NCBI GenBank assembly: GCA_039720395.1
Contig: CM077826.1
Location: 29,012,810 to 29,076,809 of the forward strand
Reading direction: 5' to 3'
Length of the DNA: 64,000 nucleotides
From: Liquidambar formosana
Lineage: Eukaryota; Streptophyta; Magnoliopsida; Saxifragales; Altingiaceae
Both the position numbers and the translations under genes were made by a program. Each line of letters opens with the position of its first letter. Positions within the stretch are counted from its first letter, which is position 1. Under the pieces are notes generated by a model. That model saw only the letters and a program-made list of their open reading frames with translations, was not told the origin of the DNA and made no database searches. Shown here one piece after another: positions 1-11,351 of this stretch.

Positions 1-742
1 TACTGATACCACTTCCAACTTTCTTATTATGTCATTCAATAGCTTTTTAATCCTCCATGGATCCGCAGGAGTCCTAGAAACAGATGTCTCCTCAGGTGTA
101 GTTGGATTATTCAATGCAAAAGTCTTATCCATGGTAAGGTTTTGTTCGGTACTTTATCTGATCAAACGGCCTGAAGAGTCATGGGTCCAAGCCAACACTT
201 TATTACAATAAATTATCCATACTTAGTTTCAAAGTGACACAAAGCGCCTTTAGTCTCCACAATTGATTTAAACGGGCGGGTAATGGTCCAATAACATTCC
301 TTTAGTTGGGCCTCTTATTCTTAAGAACCCAATGGGCTTTAGGTAAGAAGGTCATACTAAAAGGATGTAGATAGATTAATTTTAAAGTCATGTTACCTAT
401 TAGAATTAATCACCCATATAGCATTCACTCATATCCCTAATCGCATTTAAGAGCAAGAATCCGGATCACTGTATTGAGGGCTTTGTTTCATCTTCCCAAA
501 GAATCGTACCATGAATTGCGTCGCCATTTATTCCATTCACATTCATTCTCATAACGCACATTCATGCCACACACACATTCATTCCATATATACATACAGA
601 CATACATTCATACATACCTTCTCTCTGTACCTGCATTCATTCTATAAGCATGGTGACTTTAAACTAAGCGAGTCCATGTGTCCTAAAAATTCTACTATAT
701 GCACTAAAAGGGTAGGATAGTGTCCCTACTTGCTTGAATCAA

Positions 743-925
743 CTATATATCTATCACGTGTGGCATGGGGGATGCCGCGTGAGTCAAGTGGTACATGTTG
801 ATCCATTTAATATACTCAAGGGTAAAACCCAAGGGTACGTGGCAAAAGGAGTTGATAGCTTTGCAAACATGACATCCAAGAACGAAGGGAACTGGGGTCA
901 AGGCTAGGCCAATCAAAAAGAGCAA
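743..925 (-). CDS. Short leader ORF conserved between two Tat-type elements
   Basis: This 60-codon ORF lies in the leader of the minus-strand Tat-type element, about 160 bases after the primer-binding site. Its product aligns in the same frame with the plus-strand leader ORF at 36275-36544. Shared landmarks in order are GL.LT.V, KAIN, a later I..I..Y..TH.A and MPHV near the C-terminus. No known domain is recognised. It has hydrophobic stretches but no clear signal peptide. It may be a small additional ORF of this lineage, a decayed gag N-terminus, or non-coding leader that is conserved for another reason. Confidence 0.35.
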   Translation of the reverse strand: MLFLIGLALTPVPFVLGCHVCKAINSFCHVPLGFTLEYIKWINMYHLTHAASPMPHVIDI

Positions 926-1066
926 GGATACATTGACCTATCATTCACATGCAATTGCACACACAATGCAATAAAGTAAGCACACATTTAAACATATGCA
1001 AGTGATTGATTTTAATTTAAGTAATTAAATTAGCCCATATAAATTACTTGAGTCTAGTCCACTAAT

Positions 1067-1085
1067 CCCTAGTGGAGTCACCAGA
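1067..1085 (-). other. Primer-binding site of minus-strand Tat-type element
   Basis: On the minus strand the LTR ends in CA at 1087. It is followed by TCTGGTGACTCCACTAGGG, the counterpart of TTTGGCAACTCCAGTGGG after the plus-strand LTR at 36113. Plant Tat-type Gypsy elements typically carry a TTTGGCGACTCC-like sequence here. Confidence 0.6.
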
Positions 1086-1086
1086 T

Positions 1087-1652
1087 TGTGAACCACGGGT
1101 TTTGATCGGAAACCCTTCTTCAAAAAGAAAGTACAGATTTAAATAAATAAAAATCTGTTTTTAAAAGGTTCACGAAAACAAACAAACAAGGAGTCGCCAC
1201 CTCGTTTTTTAAGCAAAAGTGAAAAACCATAAAAAATAGTTTTTAAAGGAAACCTTTGAAAACCAAACACATGACTTCGATCAAGGAAAAGTAGGTCTTA
1301 ACAAAACAAGAGAGGATTCGGAGACTAAGTTATGATGTGGGAAGGTTCTAGGAAATATCCTACAGGCACTCACATCGCCCCAAAATAGGTCTCTGAATTT
1401 ATATGGGCTATTTCAATCACTTCCTAATTAGTCACCATACATATGCAAAGAATTATCCATAACCATTCATTCATCCATAAACATCCATAAAGCATCATAA
1501 ATATCCACAAAGCATTATAAACATCCATAAGGCATCGTAGACATCTATGAATAAGTAGGAGAGACATGGAAAACAGTAGAGAGAGATAAAGAAAAATAAA
1601 TAAATAAATAAGAAAAGAAAACCTAGGATACTTTGTAGCCTAAGGAGGACTT
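1087..1652 (-). repeat. Tat-type 5' LTR, first piece (3' end of the LTR)
   Basis: Minus-strand LTR with its CA end at 1087-1088. It includes GGAGTCGCCACC (1191-1202), the reverse of the GGTGGCGACTCC box common in LTRs of this lineage. On the minus strand the part with TCCTAGAACCTTCCCAC and CATCATAACTTAG matches 23865-23933 of the plus-strand copy. The piece stops at 1652, where a Copia element has inserted. The LTR resumes at 19366. Confidence 0.7.
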
Positions 1653-3312
1653 TGTTAGGATTATGCCCTAGAGCCAATCATAGAGATGATTGTTTAGGGA
1701 TTAGGAACAATCATTTGATTTCATTTGTGTATGTCACATTTATTATTGATTTAATAAAAGGGCTTATTCTATTATGTTTATATGCATCATTTATATTTAC
1801 ATAATATGTCCATGGAGTTAGAGTTGAGAATATGGAATTACAAAGAGTTGTAATTTTGAGACTGTAGATATATCTCTGTACTAAACTCCTAAAGCATTCC
1901 TAGTTGAAGGTTCACTATGATGGACAGTAATGAACCATAGGACTAGCACTTGTTAGGTTGACTCTATAGGAGGATAGCTAGTCTCAAGCTATTTGTGTGG
2001 AGACACTACAACCAACAAGTGGGTGCCTATTGCAAGAATAGGTACACTGAATGTGACCAAAGATATGAGATAAACTGAATGGAGTTTTATCCTGCCTGTC
2101 AATCAGTTTCTCATTGTTATAGTGGTACAAGTAATCCTTAGACCTGAGACACCATAGTTGCCTTATGCATGTAGCTTTAGAAGTTTGATAACACTAAGTG
2201 CAGATCCTATTCAGGGGTCTGCAAAGGTGTTCATTGGCCCTACTGCTATGTGTATGAAGGCATGTGAGTGATCAACAAGGGATCCATCACTCTCAGGAAA
2301 AAAAGAGAGAATGTCTCATATAGCATTCATAATATAACTCATTAAATCCATGGCCATGGTAGGATGAATATGAAAAGAGTTTCATGAGTTCATCAATGAG
2401 TTGATATCTATAAATGAGTATAAAGTAATTGAACTAGGGACTTGACAGACTTCCATGTCCTATTAGTTCAATTGGAGACATTGTGTTGAAGGAAGGATGC
2501 AATTGTAACCTATAAACTATAACAGAAGGGTTCTTTGTAAATGACTATTCACCTCATTAAGGACCACACCATGAGCCATATGCTAGGTGTTACTCATGGT
2601 TAGTAGAAGCCCTAATTGATATAAGTGAGTTATAATCAATTAGGGAATTGGAAGGAGTTCCAATTAGACCCTAAATGGAAAGAGTTCCATTGTGCACACC
2701 TCGTGCTATTCCTACTACTTAATGATGTGAACCCAATGGGTCACACACTGATCATGCAAGAAGGACTTTAAAGTCTATGAGAGAAAGGGTTTTAGTGAAT
2801 AAAGAATAGTTCTTTATAGGCCTATTTGTATTTAATACAAATAATAGGGGTTAATGTGCAATTAAGTGTAATTACACATAACCCTATTAGGGTTTCTTCC
2901 CCATGGCCAGCCCCCTTTAGTGGGCTGCCTATATAAGTCACACTTATGTGTGACATGGCATAATAGGCTTGCACAATAAACCCTAGCCGTCCAGCCCCTT
3001 GGAGGCTTTCTTCTCTCTCTCTCTCTTCTCCACCTCTAGCAACAACAAGGAAGAAGAAAGAAAGGACTTGAAGCTCTAGCTAGGTGTGGATACCGTTGGA
3101 GGCAGCACACTTGGGCTGCTCATTCACCGCTGTCCGGAATCAAAGCTTGGAGCAAAAAGGAGAAGACAAAAATTCTGTAAGTATTCTAACCTTCTTTGTA
3201 GTTAGGGTTTGATTTTGTGTTATGCATAGTTAGATTCATGGGATTGGGAATCGTAGGAAAAAAAATTTTATATTCCGCACTTCAATTTTTCCCTCTTGTT
3301 CGATTCCCAACA
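1653..3312 (+). repeat. Copia LTR 1
   Basis: Starts TGTTAGGATTATGCCC and ends ATTCCCAACA. A possible promoter box (CTATATAAG) lies near 2930, followed by a CT-rich tract near 3010. It differs from LTRs 2 and 3 at only a few sites, such as an A-rich run near 2300 and one A/G near 2838. Confidence 0.95.
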
Positions 3313-3313
3313 G

Positions 3314-3326
3314 TGGTATCAGAGCC
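3314..3326 (+). other. Primer-binding site, copy 1 (initiator Met tRNA type)
   Basis: TGGTATCAGAGCC lies one base after the LTR end. It is the standard complement of the 3' end of plant initiator methionine tRNA. Confidence 0.95.
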
Positions 3327-4724
3327 ATGATTATGCATAATACAAAATACATATGGGCTGGTAATTATGGTGTAGTTGAATGATTCAAAAATCTGGAAAA
3401 TTTTTTCTGCATAATTGGTTTTCCTCCATGGCTGAACCTAGGGTTTGGAACCCTAGGTCAATTCTCTTCTACTCCTCTTCTAATTGATGGTTAAGTGTAT
3501 CCATGGATGCAATAGGTTGCATGGGGTTTGAGTTTGGAGAAGAAGAATAAGGAAACTAGGGTTTTATAAAACTGTTATGAACAGTTTTCATGGTTGCCAT
3601 GAAAAACCGTCATTTTGTTTTGCCTGACGAATTCAGAGTTCTTCTCCAAAATTTTCGAGCCATATATGGTTAGAAAGCTCTTTGAATAAGCTTTCCAACC
3701 CAACAAACGGTGCGTCAATCCGAGTTCTGTAGTGAAAGTTATGAATTTTTTACTACAGGCTGTCTGGAAAGACAGTTTTGCTCGGGAATGATGCAATAGC
3801 CACAACTTTGAGTTATTGATGGAGATCAAAGGCATGGCAATGGTTGCCACCACTTGGCTTATGTTCTAGACATGGTAGGGAAAGGTTCCCAAGCATTTAG
3901 ATGCATCATAATTGGATTAAGATGCTAGAACAGAAGGAATAAGGAGAAGAACACCATGGAGGCTGAATCTGGGTTTTAGAACCCTAAGGTTCTTGCAATT
4001 AATTCTAATTAAAGCTGCTGTATTTATGATGGAAGATCATTGTAGGATCATTATATATCATGTGTATATGATTTTCTTTAATTTTCAAAAAGGTTTTGAT
4101 GGAAAAAGATTCAAAAAGTTTGAAAATTTTTCATGAACAGCATAGCAGATTTTCTCTGCAGAAAAGTCATCAATGGAGTTTTGATTAGAACTTGAGTTAG
4201 GGAACTCCAAATTGCATGAAACCAATTGCATTAGTTTCCTAAGACATGTAGGATACTGGGAAAATTCGTTTGGTAGCCTAATTCATTCATCTTGCTGGGT
4301 TTTAAATCAATTTCTGACCATGGACAGTGTGCTGTCAAATTCTGGGCAGCCTACTGTTGTTTTAATTGTTTAGAACAATTGGTGATGATTTGATCATCCA
4401 AACCTCTTCTATTAGCTTAGTATTTCATGTAGGGACATGATACAAAATCTGGTTTCAATGGAGGAGTCGAATTGATAAGGGTTTAGAAGCTATTGTGACC
4501 TTGAAGGTCTGCAACAATGGCTCCAGCAATGGGTTTTGGAAACCCTAGTTGTTCTTGATGATGGCAGCCACTTCCACCTCTTCTCACGTGTCCAAGGGCT
4601 TGTCCCACACCCCTGTAGTCCTCTCCCTTGGCTGGCCATGGCCTCCCACAGCCGTTGGTGGCCATGGCAGCCTAGCCAAGCTCAGGCAGCCCCCTGGTAG
4701 TGACGGCTGCATAGAGTTAAGGAT

Positions 4725-5290
4725 GAAACCCTAATTTTGAGTTAATGATGAAACCCTAATTTCATTATGGCATTAATTAAAACCCTAATTGGAATATTAA
4801 TTACCTTAATTAAGAGTTAATGATTGGTCATTAAATGACCAATCATGGTTATTAATTGTTAGGGCATAATTAATACCATTAATGATGTCTAGGGTTAGGG
4901 TTTTGGAAACCCTAATTAGTGTAATTAATTAAGGGTAATTAATACCCTATTTGGCATTAATTAAACCCTAATCCCTTTTATTAAATACCATATGAACCTA
5001 GGGTTTTAATGATTGGACATTAAATGACCAATCATAGGGCATTTAATGATTAGGGCTTGCATTTAGGGTTTAGGGTTATGCATTTAGGGTTTAGGGTTTT
5101 AGGAAACCCTAATACACTAATTCATCATTTTAATGATTTTATTTAATTCCTATATTAATTATTTAATTAATATTGATTAATTTTATAATGTTTTAAATGG
5201 TTTAAAACACAATTAGGGATTAAATTAAAATCTGGAAATTCTTAATTAAATGAAATTGTTTTGTTTAATTAAGGAAACCCTAATATTGGA
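4725..5290 (+). repeat. Telomere-motif-rich AT segment inside Copia, copy 1
   Basis: Many AAACCCTAA and TTAGGGTTT words on both strands are scattered in a very AT-rich stretch with TTAATTAA blocks. The densest part is 5055-5115, where TTTAGGGTTTAGGG appears twice. It is interspersed rather than a perfect tandem array. The same stretch recurs at about 12748-13313. Confidence 0.75.
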
Positions 5291-6411
5291 TATTAGAGTT
5301 ATTTTAGGAAACTTTACATGTTTTAAATTAATTTGATTAATTGAAACTGTAATGTCTTAAATGTTAAGACTTTATTTAATTCTGGATATTTTTGTTAAAA
5401 CCTAATAAGATTAGGATGCATTAATGAGATTAATGTAAATCATTCAAGAGAATTACCATAATGCCCATATGTTTTAATGCTTACAGTTTTTCTTTACATT
5501 ATGCAATGAGATTGTATGTATGTGCTTGGATGATGATTATGGACTATACCCTTTAAACCAATTGTGATTGGCCGTCTTATAAATGGGATGTTATTATTTA
5601 CAAGAGTTGTAATTTTATTAAGGTGATGTAATTTATTTGGGGCTCGCATGCCACCTTCCCTCTCCCTCTCTCTCTATCATTCTCTTATGTACCTCACATT
5701 CCCCTTATGTATCCCTTTCTTTAAATTATGTAAATGTTATGTAATCGAGAGTGCACTAAGGAGCATGGTGGACCCAAAGGAGCATGATAGAGCCCAACAA
5801 GCCAATGGTGGAGACCATCAAGCCAAGGGAGCAGATTGAAGGACTTGAAAGCTTAGAGAAGTGTTTCAAGAAAGCATGCATGTTACGAATGGTTTATTTT
5901 ACGATCACCTACACCCACCTTAGACCTTGGATTCAATCTATTGGCTTGGATTGAATCCTCTCAAAGTCCATAATCATCATAGTGGGAGCTTAAATTTATG
6001 AGATAATTGTATTAGCTCCAATACCATAGTTTGGTATATGTTACCTATTCACTTAGGGACTAATATCAAAATATGGTACTTTATATATGTTGATATATAA
6101 TAGCATGCGATGTATGATTTATAATAGCATGAGATGTATGATTATAAATAGCATAATTTATATGTTTAAATTTTGATACATAGGATGCGTGTTAATTTGA
6201 TGAGACCCTTTAAAACCCCTCTTATTTAATATTAAGTTGAAAATGGAGAAGTCATTAGGGAATGAATTCTTCATTGCCTTCCATCATTATAGGATCATCT
6301 AACGTCCCTTAATGTGGGTACCTGGCTGCAGACATGTAGGAGCTACCCATGTTAAAGACATTACTTGAAACTATCACATATGAGATATCATGGGGTGCCT
6401 AAACTGGTATA

Positions 6412-6628
6412 TACCAAGAAACTAACATGTGAGGTATATATTTGGCGAAACATACCTGTGTGAATGATGGGTTTAACTTAACTAGGGAAGTATTCCAAGA
6501 AACTAACATGTGAGGTGTATGTTCCCTAGAGGCAAAATGATTGGAACTTGCTTATGAAGCAATAGACAAAGAGTTGTCTTCTTATTGTGGGTTAGAAGCC
6601 AAGAAACTAACATGTGAGGCTTCTAGGT
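6412..6628 (+). repeat. Three spaced direct repeats in Copia leader, copy 1
   Basis: AAGAAACTAACATGTGAGG occurs three times with spacings of roughly 80 and 110 bases, each preceded by CC and followed by a different sequence. The same three copies lie near 14437-14641 in the second unit. Confidence 0.8.
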
Positions 6629-7007
6629 CACAGTGGGACCCCAATCCCCATTAGGAATGAGATTCCCGAATTCCATTAGAGGGTGTATGGAATTTGATAA
6701 AATAGTGGGAGGTACCATATGATTAAAGACCCAATCATTATGGATAAAAATGAAATCTAATTCTCTGTTTATGTAGATTACCTAATTACTCACCTCAAAA
6801 CCCCTATTTCCTAATATATAGGATATTGATAGTTTGACTAAACCCGATTTCTTTGATTGACTTAGGAAATTGAGAATTGTTCTCAATTTCAAAAGATTGT
6901 TAATATGCTATTAGGCCTTTTATTAAAGGCCCTCCATAAAACATCCTAAGAAGGAAAAGACACTATGCGCAATTGGCATCTTGTTGCCATGCTATATGAT
7001 AGTATTG

Positions 7008-7091
7008 ATGACTAATGAGCTTCAGAAGCAAAATTAGTCAATGCAAGTGCCTTTGATGTCCTACATCACATACAAAGGTTGTATTGTGAGT
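7008..7091 (+). pseudogene. Copia gag remnant, copy 1
   Basis: One frame reads MTNELQKQN, a stop, then SMQVP and later YITYK. This resembles the plant Copia gag stretch of the form ELQKQ.ENM...HLKEL. Too short and broken to be expressed. The matching segment in copy 2 starts at 15031. Confidence 0.5.
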
Positions 7092-8524
7092 AAAATAATA
7101 CTATAAAGTATAGTACTTGTAAAGGACTTCTTCTGGACTAGGATGTAATAAAAGTTGTTTATTAATAATCATTCTTTTGAAAAATGATTAATCACATAGA
7201 ATAGCTTGAGAAGCTAGATGTGATTTAAAATGGAAGCATATCTTAAAAAGTCAAAGACAAAGAAATATAATTATTTTGTAGTAAATATAAGGTATTGTAA
7301 AGGGAACTTGATAAAGTATCAGTCTTCCTAGAAGAACCAAACTTTTGAAGTTTTGGTTCATGCTCTAAACTAAATTGTTGGTTAGTTCTGCTTCTTGGTT
7401 TTTGGATTATAGTGTAATCTAAATGGAAGCAGAAAGTTAAGTAGATAATAAGTTACCTTTAAAAATTTTAATAGAGCAAGAGTTGCTAGATTAATTTTGG
7501 GAACTTATTTCTTAACTAGGTCATTTAAGACATTCTAGAAATTTGATTTCTAAATTTAACTGACTAATTAGAGCGAATGCAACGTATTCCGAGAATACAA
7601 GAGATGTAGAGACTCTCATTTAAATGTAACGATTATGACTTGGTTATGAGATGACCAAACCCATCTTTTACTTGGTGAAGTGAATGAGTTACATTTATAA
7701 TTTGACTATACATTGTGATGTATACAGTCATATAGAGCATGCATTCAATTATAGTAGACTCATCTTAGAATACCATAGCTCAATGGTGAATCTAAGAGAA
7801 CAAATTGAACCCTATTAAGATATGGTTTGATCCATGATGAGTTTTACTAATGTATCCATCTAGGATATACCTTAAAATTGCTACATATTGATAATTTAGG
7901 GTTCACTCCAGTTTTGTCCCAATTATATCAGATATGATATGGGAAGAAACCCAACTTAAAGAAGTTAAGGCTTGGGCTTGTGCTACGTTTGTCTGGAAAC
8001 ATAATGTAGACAATCTGGAAATAAGGTCAAGTAAGTGTTGAATTGTGGTATATCCTAAAAGTGGTTGGGATAGTATTTCTATTACTCTAATGAACAAAAG
8101 TTGTCCATTAGGATGATTGCTGGATTTTCTTGAGAAAGAGTTCATTCAAGAAAGATGCAAAAGTAGATAGAATTTACAGAATTGTTTGTAAAGCCACAAA
8201 CCAACAAAGATCCAACCCTTGCCCCTATTGAGGCAAAACCTTTAATTACACCACATTCTTTTCATAGATCAAATTGGATATTTCTTAACATAAGAGAGAT
8301 ATTGTATCTCTATTAGAATGTGAAAGAATTGTTCTTTGGTGATAAAGATCACCAAGATAATCCTATTGATTATGACTAGACGATGTTTCACATCAACTCG
8401 AGAAATGACTAAGAGTCATTAAATCCAATATGGATAGGTAGAGACCTAAAAGGCTTGGCTATTTAAGAATGTTTTCAACATAGGCAAAAAGTTGTCTATA
8501 AAGAAACTTGTTTGATAATAGTTA

Positions 8525-9600
8525 TGCTGAAATCCATTTGGATCTTGTTATCTATAAACACACATTTTGAATATGAGATATGTCAAAAAGGATATAAAGA
8601 TGTTATATCAAATGGTGAAAAACCATAAAAGTGTGTAAGTTATAGAAGTCTATTAATAGACTACAAGGTTCTCATAATTAGAACATCTATAAAGTTGAAG
8701 TAATCAAATTGTTTGATTTCTCTCATTGTATAGATGGACCATGAGTGTATAAAAGGTTAGTGGGAGTGCGATCGTTTTTCTTTATCCTAAGTATAGATGG
8801 CATCATAATCATTATGAATGACATATGAATGTTATCTAATGTAAAGTTTTAGTTTTTGGAGAAAAACTAATTCATGAAAGATTTGGCAGAAGTATCCAAT
8901 AAGATCTATAGAGATAGATCATATAGATTGCTAAGTATCTCCAAATCATCAAACATAGTTGAAATGTTGAAGGAGTTCAATATGGAGAATTCTAAGGGAG
9001 GTCTGATTTACTTCAGATAAGAATTCATTATTCAAGGGCATGTGCCCTAGGATAACACAAGTAAGATTCTTAAAGTGTTAAGAAGCCTTATTTTACACTA
9101 TGTATTGAACCTGATATCTATTATGTTGTAATTGTTACAAATAGTTATCAATCAATTCAAATTTGGAATATTGGATTGTATATGGAAATTGTAAACTCAT
9201 AGTAGATGGGTATATGGATTTGGATATAATCCATATGGGGTATATTTTATATTCACTTTAGTTGGTGAAATACTTAATGGAAGAACTGTATGAAAGATAC
9301 AGTGGATTCCATTATTAAGGGTGAATTAATTGTCGCATTGTCTAGGAGACTGTTTGGATCTATAAGTTCATTTAGAACTTGGAGTTGTTCCTTCCATTGA
9401 GTTGCCCACACCTTGTTTTGTGACAACAATGGGTCTATATCTCAAGTATAGGAATCACGGTCTCATCAAAAGTCCAAACACATAGAGCGACAATTCCAAG
9501 TGATTAGAAGAATCATTGGAAGAGGTAATAGATACATTACAGAAGATATTATCTACATAAGTTTTTGTAGACCTACTGACTAAAGCTTTAAAACATAATT
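8525..9600 (+). pseudogene. Copia pol remnant (integrase, reverse transcriptase, RNase H end), copy 1
   Basis: Decayed pol in family order. Near 8529 a frame reads EIHLDLV, like the start of the integrase core, and near 8573 MRYVKK in another frame. From 8745 a frame reads VYKR and then SIDG at 8790-8801, where active Copia reverse transcriptases have YVDD. In the same frame from 8874 come MKDLAEVSNKIYRDRS and, shortly after, LKEFNMENSK, clear matches to the Copia region after the catalytic motif. At 9567-9593 a frame reads VDLLTKALK, the usual RNase H end. The catalytic Asp pair is damaged and stops separate the pieces, so this copy cannot encode an active enzyme. Confidence 0.82.
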
Positions 9601-9663
9601 GGTTATGTCTAAGACCAACAGCTTGAGAAGATAGGTATGCGATACATGGTCGATTGGCTTTAG

Positions 9664-9677
9664 TGCAAGTGGGAGAT
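9664..9677 (+). other. Polypurine tract, copy 1
   Basis: TGCAAGTGGGAGAT lies directly before LTR 2. It is the usual Copia plus-strand priming site. Confidence 0.85.
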
Positions 9678-11337
9678 TGTTAGGATTATGCCCTAGAGCC
9701 AATCATAGAGATGATTGTTTAGGGATTAGGAACAATCATTTGATTTCATTTAGTGTATGTCACATTTATTATTGATTTAATAAAAGGGCTTATTCTATTA
9801 TGTTTATATGCATCATTTATATTTACATAATATGTCCATGGAGTTAGAGTTGAGAATATGGAATTACAAAGAGTTGTAATTTTGAGACTGTAGATATATC
9901 TCTGTACTAAACTCCTAAAGCATTCCTAGTTGAAGGTTCACTATGATGGACAGTAATGAACCATAGGACTAGCACTTGTTAGGTTGACTCTATAGGAGGA
10001 TAGCTAGTCTCAAGCTATTTGTGTGGAGACACTACAACCAACAAGTGGGTGCCTATTGCAAGAATAGGTACACTGAATGTGACCAAAGATATGAGATAAA
10101 CTGAATGGAGTTTTATCCTGCCTGTCAATCAGTTTCTCATTGTTATAGTGGTACAAGTAATCCTTAGACCTGAGACACCATAGTTGCCTTATGCATGTAG
10201 CTTTAGAAGTTTGATAACACTAAGTGCAGATCCTATTCAGGGGTCTGCAAAGGTGTTCATTGGCCCTACTGCTATGTGTATGAAGGCATGTGAGTGATCA
10301 ACAAGGGATCCATCACTCTCAGGAAAAAGAGAGAGAATGTCTCATATAGCATTCATAATATAACTCATTAAATCCATGGCCATGGTAGGATGAATATGAA
10401 AAGAGTTTCATGAGTTCATCAATGAGTTGATATCTATAATGAGTATAAAGTAATTGAACTAGGGACTTGACAGACTTCCATGTCCTATTAGTTCAATTGG
10501 AGACATTGTGTTGAAGGAAGGATGCAATTGTAACCTATAAACTATAACAGAAGGGTTCTTTGTAAATGACTATTCACCTCATTAAGGACCACACCATGAG
10601 CCATATGCTAGGTGTTACTCATGGTTAGTAGAAGCCCTAATTGATATAAGTGAGTTATAATCAATTAGGGAATTGGAAGGAGTTCCAATTAGACCCTAAA
10701 TGGAAAGAGTTCCATTGTGCACACCTCGTGCTATTCCTACTACTTAATGATGTGAACCCAATGGGTCACACACTGATCATGCAAGAAGGACTTTAAAGTC
10801 TATGAGAGAAAGGGTTTTAGTGAATAAAGAATAGTTCTTTATAGGCCTATTTGTATTTGATACAAATAATAGGGGTTAATGTGCAATTAAGTGTAATTAC
10901 ACATAACCCTATTAGGGTTTCTTCCCCATGGCCAGCCCCCTTTAGTGGGCTGCCTATATAAGTCACACTTATGTGTGACATGGCATAATAGGCTTGCACA
11001 ATAAACCCTAGCCGTCCAGCCCCTTGGAGGCTTTCTTCTCTCTCTCTCTCTTCTCCACCTCTAGCAACAACAAGGAAGAAGAAAGAAAGGACTTGAAGCT
11101 CTAGCTAGGTGTGGATACCGTTGGAGGCAGCACACTTGGGCTGCTCATTCACCGCTGTCCGGAATCAAAGCTTGGAGCAAAAAGGAGAAGACAAAAATTC
11201 TGTAAGTATTCTAACCTTCTTTGTAGTTAGGGTTTGATTTTGTGTTATGCATAGTTAGATTCATGGGATTGGGAATCGTAGGAAAAAAAATTTTATATTC
11301 CGCACTTCAATTTTTCCCTCTTGTTCGATTCCCAACA
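9678..11337 (+). repeat. Copia LTR 2 (shared middle LTR)
   Basis: 1,660 bp with the same ends as the other LTRs. It serves both as 3' LTR of unit 1 and 5' LTR of unit 2. Compared with LTR 1 it has one extra A near 9751 and one A fewer near 10438. Confidence 0.95.
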
Positions 11338-11338
11338 G

Positions 11339-11351
11339 TGGTATCAGAGCC
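11339..11351 (+). other. Primer-binding site, copy 2
   Basis: TGGTATCAGAGCC one base after the end of LTR 2, as in copy 1. Confidence 0.95.

Larger units (their letters stand above)
1..1086 (-). mobile_element. Leader/internal 5' region of a minus-strand Tat-type Gypsy element
   Basis: Read on the minus strand, this is the region directly after the 5' LTR (which ends at 1087) and its primer-binding site. It aligns by eye, base after base, with the region after the plus-strand primer-binding site at 36115. Both contain a conserved stretch reading GCAAAGCTATCAA or close to it, and both end in a CCACATG/CACACGT motif. No long ORF is open. Positions 1-740 hold only short ORFs that I cannot assign; gag would be expected left of the window or starting in this part. 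Confidence 0.6.
3313..9677 (+). mobile_element. Copia internal region, copy 1 (decayed coding)
   Basis: No intact gag-pol ORF exists in this 6.4-kb region. About the first 3.6 kb (3327-6950) carries no recognisable protein. It holds a GC-rich patch (4500-4710), a telomere-like AAACCCTAA-rich stretch (4725-5290), and three copies of AAGAAACTAACATGTGAGG (about 6416-6625). From about 7000 short fragments of Copia gag, integrase, reverse transcriptase and the RNase H end appear in the expected order, interrupted by stops and frameshifts. The element must use proteins supplied by another copy. Confidence 0.88.

Noticed and set aside
3575..3853. 92-codon minus-strand ORF, also at 11636-11878
   Set aside because: It lies in the non-coding Copia leader. 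In copy 2 a 1-bp change shortens it, and it shows no domain. Treated as chance.
7903..8145. 80-codon minus-strand ORF, also at 15926-16168
   Set aside because: Opposite to the decayed plus-strand gag-pol region, no domain; probably a shadow frame.
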